From an uncultured Christensenellaceae bacterium (GTDB lineage: Bacteria; Bacillota; Clostridia; Christensenellales; UBA3700): 64,000 nt of DNA. The position numbers were made by a program, and so were the translations under genes. The stretch lies in contig CAJUOK010000003.1 of the NCBI GenBank assembly GCA_910588015.1, positions 99,369 through 163,368 on the forward strand, written 5' to 3'. This document shows, piece after piece, positions 1-7,715 of the stretch. The notes beneath the pieces were generated by a model. It made no database searches. It was given only the letters and a program-made list of their open reading frames with translations, and was not told the DNA's origin. Each line of letters opens with the position of its first letter. Position 1 is the first letter of the stretch.

Positions 1-69
1 TTTTTCAAGCACCACCCTTGCCCCTACAGGAAACTGCTGACGAAGGCTTTCAAGTTCTCTGGTGTTCAT
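1..69 (-). CDS. DUF4314-type small phage protein (N-terminal part only)
   Basis: Only the first 23 codons are in the window; the gene runs off the left edge. The peptide starts MNTRELESLRQQFPVGARV, which matches the start of DUF4314 proteins, small proteins of unknown function common in Firmicute prophages and conjugative elements. The ATG is preceded by GGAGGAAGCAAT, a strong ribosome site. It lies just downstream of the cytosine methylase and on the same strand, so it probably belongs to the same late operon. Confidence 0.7.
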   Translation of the reverse strand, partial: MNTRELESLRQQFPVGARVVLEK

Positions 70-142
70 ATTGCTTCCTCCATTTTTAAGTATGCGTATA
101 TTAACTCTAAACGGAAATTATATCCAGCGATAATTGCAAGAA

Positions 143-2554
143 TTATGCTTCTTTTTCATAGAGCTTTGCAATTGCTCTCAACACATATTTGACACAAGGT
201 AATGCCACCCCGTTACCCCACAGCTTATACTCCGCTGCGTCGGAATACGGGTCTTTTATGTACGAAATAATCTGCGACCTGGTCTTCGGTTTTATTGCAC
301 TCCCTGTTGTCAAACGATAGGTTTCAAACACCTCCGTCCAGAACTCTATATCTTCTTCCATAGGTTCTGCGATGCCAAGGTTGCGACACCAATCGCTAGG
401 GAAACCTTGAAGTTTTGCGCATTCGGTTGGTGTGAGCCTACGCACGGAATAATCCGCGCCGACCATTCCGTTATGATAGCCGGGGCAAGTGCCGTTCAAC
501 ACGGTGTTCCCCTTGTTCTTCAGCACATACCTACCCACATCACGACTTGCGCTAGGATCGAATCCGTAAGGCTCGACAACCGCCCCCGGACCTTTCGCCA
601 TAAGCGGAGGTTCGAGTTCTTCTTCAAAGGACGGTTTGAACTTTGCGTTTGTACCTTGGTTGAAAGCATCACGCCCCACCCCATAGCTCGGTGCGTTTAT
701 GACATTGGGGTCTTTGTAATCCCTAGCCATAAGCGTAGGCGATTTCTCTTTCTCTACATCAGTGTAGCTTCCCGTTGTCATGCAGTAAACGGCAGGTTCA
801 CCACCGTGCGTACAAGTCAAGGTCGGTGCCTGGTTTTTTGGAACATTGCAAGCCGACTTCCCTCCGCCTTGGTCTACTGCGTAAACTTCATCGCTACTGT
901 CGGAAGGGACGTGTTCTTCCACCACGGCAATTCCGCCTTGGTTACAAGTGGGGTTTCCGCCGTTCCCGTCAAGCGTTCTCGAAGTTTCCGCTTCGTAGAC
1001 TCCGCTGTTAGGGTTGCTCGACTTCATTGAGTTGCTGTCCTTTGCGCAAATGCCAAAGGTGCGCTGAATCACGCAGTTGAAGTTGTCCTTGTCGGGCATC
1101 CGTTGATTGCCACCTGCGTTCTGCTTTGTGAGCGTGGGCGAAATTTGTCCACCATCCCAATTGCAAGGTTCAAAGAGCGTCTGGTCGTTATTGCAAGCAA
1201 GCGTAGCCGATTTGTCTTTTTGAATCAACGGCCCCTTGCCACCACCTTCACAGCCACTGCGGATTTTCATCAGAAGCGGAACACTGTTTTTTCTATTTTC
1301 AGAATCGACCACAAAAGGCTGATTGTTTCCACCCATACCATAAGTCGATGCTACTGTAGGTGCAACTTTTAACGGCCCCCTATATCTTGTGTCTTGACTG
1401 TGATTCTCATAAACCTCGGGTAGCTCATTATCAGTTTGTTCTTCGTTTAAAACAAGCGGAACATTCCCTCCGCCTGTTCCCATTCGAGAAGTGAGCGTTT
1501 GAACTTTGCCATCCTCTGCAATTTTTACTCGGCTGTCCGTAGGATGGTTTTCCAATGCCACCGCTGCCGGGACTTTCCCCGCTCGTATCGTGGGTGATGT
1601 TTCTTCTTCGTAGCCAATGCTCCTGGACTGCGCTGAATGCTCGGTATTGAAACCCGCCGCCATAACACACGGAGGATGGTGCGCTTCTGCGCGAAGTGCC
1701 GCAACCTTGTCTTTGGTTACGCCCATTCGGCTTCCGCCTTGGTCGTTGAGAACCACTCCGTTTCTGCCAGAGGACATTCCGCAGTTCACACCGAGCGTTG
1801 CTTCAACATCGCCCGTTACGCTTCCGTTATACCCATCGAAGCCTGCCGCTCGAGCGCAAGTTTCAGCACCTCTGGCAGTTCCTTCCCTCGTATCGCTGCT
1901 CTCCGCAAAATCCCTTGACACGCCTTCGGACTCAAATAGTATTTTGCCTGCACATTCGCTTCCAAAATCTGCGACAAGGTAGATTCTGCGACGTCTTTGA
2001 GGGACTCCGAAGTATTGCGCATCGATTGTGCGCCAGGCGAGAGAGTAACCGTTTCCCACGATTTCTCCCGCATAAGTCCACTTCCCGTCTGCAGGTTCAG
2101 GTATAAGTATTTCTGGTTCTTTAACGGAGCAGACTGCTTCGAGAACCGAGCGGAAGTCTTGTCCCTTGTTGGAGCTGAATGCTCCGGGGACGTTTTCCCA
2201 AACAATGAACCTTGGATATTTTCCATTTGTTTTACTCCTCATTTCTTTGATGATGCGTATGGCTTGGTAGAAAAGGTTTGACCGCTCTCCGTTTTCCAAA
2301 CCCGCACGTTTTCCCGCAACAGATAAATCTTGGCAAGGCGAACCGAAAGTGATTATGTCCACGGGTTCAACCTCGCCACCATCTATCTTGGAAACATCCC
2401 CGTAGTGCTTCACATTGGGGAAGTGCTTATTCGTTACGGCAATCGCAAACGGCTCGATTTCGGACTTCCACTTGGGTTCAATGCCGCAAAGCACTCCCCC
2501 AAGCGGAAAGCCACCCGAGCCATCAAACAGACTGCCCAGTGTTAACTTCTTCAT
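143..2554 (-). CDS. Phage C5-cytosine DNA methyltransferase with a long repeat-rich insert
   Basis: Transfers methyl from SAM to C5 of cytosine. Motif I (LFDGSGGFPLGG) is at residues 9-20, motif IV with the catalytic Cys (GSPCQDLS) at about 71-78, motif VI (ENV) at 120-122, motif VIII (QRRRR) at 186-190, and the C-terminal motifs IX and X (RRLTPTECAKLQGFP, GNGVALP) near 705-719 and 780-786. At 803 aa it is about twice the usual length. The excess, about residues 250-700, lies where target-recognition domains sit. It is built of loosely repeated [A/S]-x-T-L/V/I units followed by Gly-rich stretches (near 252, 321, 353, 399, 450, 473, 526, 577, 606 and 683). The start lies inside the upstream methylase gene (32-bp overlap) with AAGGAG upstream, so the two are probably translationally coupled. 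It probably protects element DNA from restriction. Confidence 0.93.
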   Translation of the reverse strand: MKKLTLGSLFDGSGGFPLGGVLCGIEPKWKSEIEPFAIAVTNKHFPNVKHYGDVSKIDGGEVEPVDIITFGSPCQDLSVAGKRAGLENGERSNLFYQAIRIIKEMRSKTNGKYPRFIVWENVPGAFSSNKGQDFRSVLEAVCSVKEPEILIPEPADGKWTYAGEIVGNGYSLAWRTIDAQYFGVPQRRRRIYLVADFGSECAGKILFESEGVSRDFAESSDTREGTARGAETCARAAGFDGYNGSVTGDVEATLGVNCGMSSGRNGVVLNDQGGSRMGVTKDKVAALRAEAHHPPCVMAAGFNTEHSAQSRSIGYEEETSPTIRAGKVPAAVALENHPTDSRVKIAEDGKVQTLTSRMGTGGGNVPLVLNEEQTDNELPEVYENHSQDTRYRGPLKVAPTVASTYGMGGNNQPFVVDSENRKNSVPLLMKIRSGCEGGGKGPLIQKDKSATLACNNDQTLFEPCNWDGGQISPTLTKQNAGGNQRMPDKDNFNCVIQRTFGICAKDSNSMKSSNPNSGVYEAETSRTLDGNGGNPTCNQGGIAVVEEHVPSDSSDEVYAVDQGGGKSACNVPKNQAPTLTCTHGGEPAVYCMTTGSYTDVEKEKSPTLMARDYKDPNVINAPSYGVGRDAFNQGTNAKFKPSFEEELEPPLMAKGPGAVVEPYGFDPSASRDVGRYVLKNKGNTVLNGTCPGYHNGMVGADYSVRRLTPTECAKLQGFPSDWCRNLGIAEPMEEDIEFWTEVFETYRLTTGSAIKPKTRSQIISYIKDPYSDAAEYKLWGNGVALPCVKYVLRAIAKLYEKEA

Positions 2555-3800
2555 TTTCGTTTAACTCCTTCACGAGTTCCTTGTAAGGTATCTGCTGTCC
2601 GCCACGGATGCAGTAAACGTTCTCGGCATCGTTGGTGTTCTCCACATACCTGCGCAAGATGACCGATGCGTACTTTTCGTCAAGTTCCATCGTGTAGCAA
2701 ATGCGGTTAGAAAGTTCGCAAGCCATAAGCGTAGAACCACTCCCACCAAAGGTATCCACCACGATTGCGTTTTCCTGCGTTGAGTTCTTCAACGGATAGG
2801 AAAGCAAATCAAGCGGTTTACTGGTGGGATGGTTCTCGTTGCGCTTCGGCTTTTTGAAGTTCCAAATCGTAGTCTGCTTTCTGTCGGAATACCAACTGTG
2901 CTTGCCGTTTTTAAGGAAGCCGTACAGCACAGGCTCGTGCTGCCATTGATAGTCACTGCGCCCAAGAACGAGCGAGTCCTTAACCCATATGCAGCACCCC
3001 GCTAGGTGGAAGCCTGCGTTGGAGAATGCGTTACGGAAATTCAAACCTTCGGTGTCAGCGTGGAAAACATATCCCGCCGCCCCCGGTTCTGCGTGTGCGA
3101 CCATATTCTTGAAAGCCGCAAGCAAGAAGTTGTAAAACTCCTCGTTCTTGAGCGAGTCGTTCTGTATTTTCAGTCCGCTCGATGATGTGAACGATACTCC
3201 GTAGGGCGGGTCGGTAAGGATAAGGTTTGCCTTCTTCCCGTCCATCAGAAGGTTGACATCGGCTTCGTTGGTTGCATCGCCGCAGACAAGTCTGTGCCTT
3301 CCGACAACCCACACATCACCACGCTCAACGAAGGATGCCTTCTCGAGTGCTTCCGTAAGGTCATAGTCATCGTCTTCCACTTCGGCTTTAACGTCCGCAA
3401 AAAAGTCTGCGAGTTCCTTTTCGTCAAAACCCGTAAGACCAAGGTCGAAGTTGAGACCTTCCAACTCCTGCAATTCCACACGCAAGAGTTCTTCATCCCA
3501 ACCCGCATCAAGCGCCATTCGGTTGTCCGCCAAAATGTATGCTTTCTTTTGCGCTTCGGTGAGATGGTCAACGAACACGCACGGTACTTCTTTGATGCCT
3601 TCCGCTTTCGCCGCCATAACTCTGCCGTGTCCTGCTATGATGGTCAAATCCCTATCAACGATGACTGGGTTAATGAAGCCGAACTCACGCAGCGAAGAAC
3701 GCAGTTTCAAAATCTGCTCCTGGCTGTGGGTTCTGGCATTGTTCGCATACGGCACGAGCTTATCGGTTGCGACAAGCGTGAGTTCGGTAGTCGTATTCAT
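2523..3800 (-). CDS. ParB-like/N6-N4 DNA methyltransferase fusion
   Basis: A 425-residue protein. The N-terminal ParB/Srx-like domain (about 5-110) has the phosphate-binding motif IIAGHGRVMAA at 54-64. The C-terminal half is an amino-methyltransferase with DPPY at 197-200, then HPTSKP at about 324-329 and the SAM-binding FGGSGST at 351-357. That DPPY-first order is the beta-class arrangement and predicts N6-adenine or N4-cytosine methylation. Fusions like this are frequent in Firmicute prophages beside the small terminase. I chose the ATG at 3800: it shares one base with the stop of the SAM synthetase gene (TAATG), which suggests coupling. A GTG-like start 15 bases upstream is less likely. 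Confidence 0.9.
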   Translation of the reverse strand: MNTTTELTLVATDKLVPYANNARTHSQEQILKLRSSLREFGFINPVIVDRDLTIIAGHGRVMAAKAEGIKEVPCVFVDHLTEAQKKAYILADNRMALDAGWDEELLRVELQELEGLNFDLGLTGFDEKELADFFADVKAEVEDDDYDLTEALEKASFVERGDVWVVGRHRLVCGDATNEADVNLLMDGKKANLILTDPPYGVSFTSSSGLKIQNDSLKNEEFYNFLLAAFKNMVAHAEPGAAGYVFHADTEGLNFRNAFSNAGFHLAGCCIWVKDSLVLGRSDYQWQHEPVLYGFLKNGKHSWYSDRKQTTIWNFKKPKRNENHPTSKPLDLLSYPLKNSTQENAIVVDTFGGSGSTLMACELSNRICYTMELDEKYASVILRRYVENTNDAENVYCIRGGQQIPYKELVKELNENEEVNTGQSV

Positions 3801-4582
3801 TACACCAACCCCCACTCTGCAAACTTCTCGAAACCGCCAAGGTCGAAGATGAACTCCCTAGCAATCTCCACGATTTCGTTATAAGGTTTTCCGTCTATGT
3901 ACTCGTCCCCGATTGCACAGCACAGTTCCACAGGTACTCCCGTTTCCTGTGCTTTAATGAATGCATACACATTCACGCTCACATCCGCCTTCGACAAGTC
4001 CTTACCATGCAAGCCACCACCCGTTACCGAGTCCGCCATATCCGAGCCGAGCTTGCGGTTGGTTGCGCCCGTGTCAACATCAGTGCCACCAAACCAATCT
4101 CCAAGCGGATTGACCTCTGCCGTTTTATACTTGCTTGAAAGTTCCGTGCTTCTCGCTTGGCTTTGGCAAATAATGAGCCTTTCGCCATTCAGGATGTATT
4201 TCCCGTCAGTGGGATACGCAGCATAGATTTCTCTTGCCACTCTTGCGAGTTCTTTCTGTTCCTTTGTAAGCGGTACACCCCTGAATATGCCGTTGTCACC
4301 GCAGCGGAAACCATCCGCCTGGTTCTCTGCGAGATGCTTGTCTTGCGGCACTTCAACATAATCCACAGCGACATTACCCGCAATGCGTTTTACGAGTTCC
4401 TTGACTTCCGACGTTGCCAAGCACACCGAACTTTCTGCGATTATATGGCACTTGCCGTGTCCGATAAGGACTTCAACCGCAATCTTGGGATTGTCCTGGT
4501 TCTTGTACGCAAGGTCAACTATCGCTCCCGCAATTCGGTCTGCCACCTTATCGGGATGACTAGGGTTTACTTTTTCAAACAT
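3800..4582 (-). CDS. metK: Short phage-type S-adenosylmethionine synthetase
   Basis: Makes SAM from methionine and ATP. SHPDK near residue 8 matches the GHPDK motif, CGDNGIF corresponds to the GDQG motif, and the C-terminal third (NPLGDWFGGTDVDTGATNRK, then VTGGGLHGKDLSKADVSV) aligns with the GGP.GDAGLTGRK / GGGAFSGKDPTKVDRS block of MetK. It has 260 aa against about 390 for cellular MetK, with the central domain reduced. Its position next to two SAM-dependent methylases suggests a dedicated SAM supply during their expression. GGAGGAAGTAACA precedes the ATG. Catalytic competence of the reduced form is inferred, not shown. Confidence 0.88.
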   Translation of the reverse strand: MFEKVNPSHPDKVADRIAGAIVDLAYKNQDNPKIAVEVLIGHGKCHIIAESSVCLATSEVKELVKRIAGNVAVDYVEVPQDKHLAENQADGFRCGDNGIFRGVPLTKEQKELARVAREIYAAYPTDGKYILNGERLIICQSQARSTELSSKYKTAEVNPLGDWFGGTDVDTGATNRKLGSDMADSVTGGGLHGKDLSKADVSVNVYAFIKAQETGVPVELCCAIGDEYIDGKPYNEIVEIAREFIFDLGGFEKFAEWGLV

Positions 4583-4584
4583 TG

Positions 4585-5127
4585 TTACTTCCTCCTGGTG
4601 TTAAGTAATCTTTCCATCAAATCGTCCTGTGGGTTCGCGCCCGAATAATCAACCGTGCAGTTGTCCTTGACGATTTGATAAATTTCATTCCATTGCCTTA
4701 TGGCTTGGTTCATGTACTGAATGCCAATATTAATGAACGGCGAAGGTATCGGCTTACCCGTGGTAGGATGCCTACCGAGCATACCGAGTTGGTTCGTCAT
4801 CTCCTCGCACTGAATCCATCTCGCAGCGCAGACAGCGTATCGCTCAATAAGTTGCGGAGACACAATTGCCGTGCATCCTATCTTCTTCAACCACTGCCAA
4901 GTTTCAGTGTAGATTTCCTTGGCTTGCAGTTCACCACCGTCTCTCTGCTTTGCGGAAAGGAACTCGTGGGGTTCGGGCATCTCCACACCTTCTGTGTCGG
5001 GAATATCCAGAACCTTAATTGTTTTGCCACTGCCTTCTGCAAGTTTATCAATGGCAGGCTTCGGCTTTCTGCCAGCACCATTTCTTGCACCGCCTTTTCC
5101 GCCGATATTATTCGATTTTGTTGGCAC
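4585..5127 (-). CDS. Phage terminase small subunit, P27 family
   Basis: DNA-recognition subunit of the packaging motor. The Gly/Arg-rich N-terminus (GGKGGARNGAGRKPKP) followed by a helical body with YTETWQWLKK and LIERYAVCAARW is typical of P27-type small terminases; 180 aa is the usual size. It sits two bases upstream of the SAM synthetase gene and downstream of the HNH nuclease gene, the common HNH-TerS order of Clostridia phages. The cognate large terminase is not in this part and should lie beyond the left edge; the large terminase at 40.4-41.8 kb belongs to a different remnant. Confidence 0.88.
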   Translation of the reverse strand: MPTKSNNIGGKGGARNGAGRKPKPAIDKLAEGSGKTIKVLDIPDTEGVEMPEPHEFLSAKQRDGGELQAKEIYTETWQWLKKIGCTAIVSPQLIERYAVCAARWIQCEEMTNQLGMLGRHPTTGKPIPSPFINIGIQYMNQAIRQWNEIYQIVKDNCTVDYSGANPQDDLMERLLNTRRK

Positions 5128-5297
5128 AAAGCCACCTCCTTTCTCTCGCCCAAAGGCATCGAAATTGTGACCTTTGAGCGGGAATTATTTTGGAAATCAG
5201 CTAGGCTTTAATTACCCTTTTGATTTCGACGTTTTTGCGTAAGAAACCCCACGCCGATGCCCAAATAAAAAATCGTAGAGATTTGACCGCCCTACCC

Positions 5298-5660
5298 CTA
5301 ACGCTCGGAAGGATGACGGTCACCAAGTTCGATATGGATTTTATTGTGGCAACTTCTGCACAAACTCATTAAGTTGCTGTCTGCATTCGAGCCGCCTCGG
5401 TTGACGGGTAAAATGTGGTGAACTTCTTCCACAGGTGTCAGCCGCCCTTCTGCAAGGCATCTCTCACAAAGCGGATGCGCTTTGACGTACCTTGCACGGA
5501 TGCGCTTCCATTCTCGTCCATACTTCTTGTTGTGGTCGGAACTGCGCTGATATTTGTTGTAGCTGTTCACCGCCTGGCTCTTGTGCTTTGCACAGTAGGT
5601 TTCGTCCGTAAGATTTGGACAGCCAGGGAAGGCGCACGGTTTTTTCGGTTTGTGCGGCAT
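5298..5660 (-). CDS. HNH endonuclease
   Basis: A 120-residue HNH nuclease. Two zinc-binding Cys pairs frame the fold (CERC and CRSCHNKIH); the catalytic VHHILPVNRGG and the final HNKIH form the beta-beta-alpha metal site. Such proteins next to the terminase are needed for cos-end cleavage and packaging in several siphophages. I placed the start at 5660 because GAAGGAGGGCAGT precedes that ATG; a longer frame upstream lacks such a site. Confidence 0.9.
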   Translation of the reverse strand: MPHKPKKPCAFPGCPNLTDETYCAKHKSQAVNSYNKYQRSSDHNKKYGREWKRIRARYVKAHPLCERCLAEGRLTPVEEVHHILPVNRGGSNADSNLMSLCRSCHNKIHIELGDRHPSER

Positions 5661-5749
5661 ACTGCCCTCCTTCATAGTTCGCGAAAAAAACATCTCCTAT
5701 TATGGAGAGCAGAATTATCTGTTCTACTACCACAATAGGAGGTGCCGTT

Positions 5750-5929
5750 ATGGACACGATTTTTGAAATAAAAATCAAGTCGTTAGAAGTTGCTATTGAT
5801 AGACAAGCGTTGCGTATTCTGCACAACGGAAGCCAGGTATTCAAAATCAGCCACATTGAAATCAAATCACTGGCTCTGCTCGTCATCAATAAGGTAAAGC
5901 AACTTCAAGAAAGCAAAGAAATCCAATAA
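5750..5929 (+). CDS. Small protein of unknown function (59 aa)
   Basis: Begins MDTIFEIKIKSLEVAIDRQA and is not a family I recognise. It is the only plus-strand gene in the first 20 kb. The ATG at 5750 has AATAGGAGGTGCCGTT upstream, a convincing ribosome site that rules out an in-frame ATG 48 bases earlier. The protein is short, with a helical, Leu/Lys-rich C-terminus and no membrane segment. A GGGG/CCCC hairpin (5936-5963) follows the stop but has a poor T tract. Its position between the late genes and the toxin-antitoxin pair suggests a regulatory or moron gene. Confidence 0.65.
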   Translation: MDTIFEIKIKSLEVAIDRQALRILHNGSQVFKISHIEIKSLALLVINKVKQLQESKEIQ

Positions 5930-5976
5930 ATAATTAAGGGGTGCGGTTAATTCCGTTCCCCTTGATTATTACTCAG

Positions 5977-6000
5977 AATGCGCTAAAATTTTATGCGCAT
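5977..6000. repeat. Near-palindrome, inverted copy of the site at 36140-36163
   Basis: The arms TGCGC and GCGCA flank an AAAATTTTA core. The reverse complement of this 24-base site matches 23 of 24 bases of the sequence at 36140-36163. No other copy was noticed. It has no T tract, so it is a poor terminator. Confidence 0.7.
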
Positions 6001-6012
6001 TTCCATTGCATA

Positions 6013-6045
6013 GAAAAAGGCTCGTGAGCTTTCGCCCACAAGCCT
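6013..6045 (-). terminator. Rho-independent terminator, minus strand
   Basis: The arms AGGCTTGTG and CACGAGCCT (one G-U pair) with a GGCGAAAGCT-type loop are followed on the minus strand by TTTTTC. About 45 bases upstream on that strand is TTGTGA-17-TAAAAT, so the unit could produce only a very short RNA. Confidence 0.6.
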
Positions 6046-6094
6046 CTGTGTGATTTTCCACGATACCATTTTAACATAAGGAAAGGTATCTCAC

Positions 6095-6146
6095 AAGTAC
6101 CATCAAGTGCCACTCAGGCACCATATAAGTACCATTGAGTGCCGAC
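6095..6146. repeat. Direct repeats AAGTACCATYRAGTGCC upstream of a candidate promoter
   Basis: Two copies 32 bases apart (6095-6113 and 6127-6146), with AGGCACCAT between them as a partial inverted copy. On the minus strand they lie directly upstream of TTGTGA-17-TAAAAT, as activator sites do. Region 5930-6271 contains no gene. Confidence 0.6.
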
Positions 6147-6180
6147 TTTCTAAAATACTGTTCGCATTCAACAATTTTCT

Positions 6181-6218
6181 ACAATCTTGGGAATAAAATT
6201 CATACAATCTTGGGAATT
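6181..6218. repeat. Direct repeat ACAATCTTGGGAAT, two copies
   Basis: Identical 14-base copies begin at 6181 and 6204, a 23-base period (about two helical turns). They sit between the toxin terminator and the 6095-6146 repeats. No function is evident; a protein binding site is the simplest reading. Confidence 0.6.
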
Positions 6219-6233
6219 ACTTTGTGTTTTCAG

Positions 6234-6259
6234 AAAAAACCGCACCCTTTCAAGTGCGG
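6234..6259 (-). terminator. Terminator of the toxin-antitoxin operon
   Basis: The arms CCGCAC and GTGCGG are followed on the minus strand by TTTTTT, twelve bases past the toxin stop codon. Confidence 0.8.
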
Positions 6260-6271
6260 TTCGGTTGTTGA

Positions 6272-6595
6272 TTAAGTTATCTTCTTCAATACCCTTGTGT
6301 AATCTTTCTTGCCATTGAACACAGCGTTGATATAGACCTTCGCTAAAGACTCATCAACCGTATAGAAAATCAAATACTCTTTATGTACCAGAAACCTATA
6401 CCCTGAACTCGACAAAGTCCTATCCTTTGGTATCGCCCCTGACATAGGAAAATCCACAAGTCTTGCACACTGGTCCGTTAGTTCTCTGACAAATCGCTTT
6501 GCAATTTCTTTATTCTTTGACTCTTCTGCGATATAAACTGCAATGTCTCTTAAATCCGATTTCGCTGTATCGGTGAATTCTATCGTATATTTCAT
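6272..6595 (-). CDS. RelE/ParE-family toxin
   Basis: A 107-residue protein with the RelE/ParE outline: N-terminal YTIEFTDTAKSDLRDIAVYIAEES, a central LVDFPMSGAIP, then YRFLVHKEYLIFYTVDES and the C-terminal strand VYINAVFNGKKDY. The family either cleaves ribosome-bound mRNA (RelE) or poisons gyrase (ParE). LxDFPxxG and YRxLxxxxYLIFY are shared by both, so the target cannot be fixed. The gene overlaps the antitoxin stop by four bases and ends at its own terminator. Confidence 0.88.
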   Translation of the reverse strand: MKYTIEFTDTAKSDLRDIAVYIAEESKNKEIAKRFVRELTDQCARLVDFPMSGAIPKDRTLSSSGYRFLVHKEYLIFYTVDESLAKVYINAVFNGKKDYTRVLKKIT

Positions 6596-6888
6596 AATTC
6601 GATTTTATCAATATCCCTCAAGATATCTTCCACCGCCGAACTCATCGGTTGCACTCTGCCAAGTTTGATATCATCTTGCGCTTGAGCCAAGTGTGCGTAA
6701 AGTTGCAATCTTTCTTGCATCTCTGCTATTTGACGCTGTTGTTCCAAAAAGTCATTATGACTCATCAGCACAGTATCTTCACGCCCATTGACGGTTATCG
6801 CCACTGGATGCTGATGCGCTATTGCCGCTATCTGTGCATAGTTCGTCCTTATATCCTTTGAAGGTCTAATCGAGATTTCTCCGCTCAT
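6592..6888 (-). CDS. Phd/YefM-type antitoxin
   Basis: A 98-residue protein. The N-terminal part (SIRPSKDIRTNYAQIAAIAHQHPVAITVNGREDTVLMS) is the Phd/YefM DNA-binding fold, and the charged C-terminus would wrap the toxin. It lies upstream of and overlaps the toxin gene. A perfect promoter whose -35 lies in a palindrome is just upstream (6918-6946), as expected for autorepression by the complex. Confidence 0.88.
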   Translation of the reverse strand: MSGEISIRPSKDIRTNYAQIAAIAHQHPVAITVNGREDTVLMSHNDFLEQQRQIAEMQERLQLYAHLAQAQDDIKLGRVQPMSSAVEDILRDIDKIEL

Positions 6889-6917
6889 AATTTCACCTCG
6901 CTTTATTTGGTAGTCAT

Positions 6918-6946
6918 ATTATACCCTAATTTGACAACCTTGTCAA
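6918..6946 (-). promoter_or_regulatory. Toxin-antitoxin promoter with overlapping operator
   Basis: On the minus strand, TTGACA (6941-6946), a 17-base spacer and TATAAT (6918-6923). A perfect palindrome, TTGACAA-CC-TTGTCAA as read on the plus strand (6931-6946), covers the -35 box and is the likely operator of the antitoxin. Confidence 0.85.
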
Positions 6947-6959
6947 TAGTATTTTATGC

Positions 6960-7033
6960 AAAAAACAAAAAAATAAGCACCGCATAACAGATTAAACGAG
7001 AATCTCTCATCGCCCCTGCCTCAAACGGTGCTT
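6960..7033 (-). terminator. Long terminator hairpin after the DUF1492-like gene
   Basis: The arms AAGCACCG (7033-7026) and CGGTGCTT (6982-6975) enclose about 43 bases with an inner GAGATTCTC hairpin, followed on the minus strand by ATTTTTTT. It separates the replication genes from the toxin-antitoxin operon. Confidence 0.75.
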
Positions 7034-7068
7034 AAAAATAGTATATTCAAAAACGACAACTATGTCAA

Positions 7069-7482
7069 TCATTCTGGAACTACTATTTTGCTTATTGCCT
7101 CCCTATGCCATCGCATTGCAGTCGTCTTTGCGATAGAGAGTTTTGCACAGACCATCCCCCACTCTAAATCTTGCAAATATCGAAGTATCAACAGTGCCTT
7201 GTAATCTTCGTTTGACAATTCTTCGATTACGCTTGTTATTTCGGCTTGAAGATTATCACGCTGTTCTTTCAGCTTTTCAACTTTCTCTTCAAGTTCGAGA
7301 ACCTTATGCACCATTTTCGTAAACGGCGCATCAGTGCTTCGACTTCTGCTTACCCTCGGTTCGTCATTTGAGGAACTTGACGGAGAGCAAGACAGTTCTC
7401 TATAAAAGCCGATATTCGTTTCTAGCTTTGCTATCTGCCGCCCAAGCACTGCTGCCTGCGACAAGTATTCCTCCTTTGTCAT
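7069..7482 (-). CDS. DUF1492/ArpU-like phage transcriptional regulator
   Basis: A 137-residue protein. It has a coiled-coil middle (LELEEKVEKLKEQRDNLQAE) and a C-terminal sigma-region-4-like helix-turn-helix (ALLILRYLQDLEWGMVCAKL, then KTTAMRWHREAISKI). The family includes ArpU/RinA-type activators of late genes; that role is inferred here from its place as the last gene before the late block. I used the ATG at 7482, which overlaps the upstream stop as TAATG. Candidate targets are the repeats at 6095-6218. Confidence 0.78.
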   Translation of the reverse strand: MTKEEYLSQAAVLGRQIAKLETNIGFYRELSCSPSSSSNDEPRVSRSRSTDAPFTKMVHKVLELEEKVEKLKEQRDNLQAEITSVIEELSNEDYKALLILRYLQDLEWGMVCAKLSIAKTTAMRWHREAISKIVVPE

Positions 7483-7715
7483 TACTTCTCTAACTCCTTC
7501 AATTTTGCTATGAACTTCGATTGCGGAATAATCGATAAATCGAGAAACCATCCACTTTTTGCAAAGTCCATTATGCTCTCCATTTCTGCTTCGGCTTTTT
7601 TCCGCATTATCGAGCCTTCGGGGTAGGTCTTATGTATTTTCACGCACTGTTTATAGTCCGTTAGTGCTTGCATCACGATTGCTGCCGCCAAACCTCTAAC
7701 TCCTACGCTATCCAT
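7482..7715 (-). CDS. Small phage protein of unknown function (77 aa)
   Basis: Begins MDSVGVRGLAAAIVMQALTD. Not a family I can name. It is predicted helical, with an Ala-rich N-terminus and a Lys/Glu-rich end, and no cysteines typical of zinc ribbons. It overlaps RusA by eight bases and the regulator by one, so it belongs to the same operon. Short helical proteins of this sort are common at this place in Clostridia phages. Confidence 0.7.
   Translation of the reverse strand: MDSVGVRGLAAAIVMQALTDYKQCVKIHKTYPEGSIMRKKAEAEMESIMDFAKSGWFLDLSIIPQSKFIAKLKELEK

Noticed and set aside
5977..6000. Xer dif site
   Set aside because: GCGCATAA resembles the XerC half, but the 6-base centre and a TTATGTTAAAT-type XerD half are absent.
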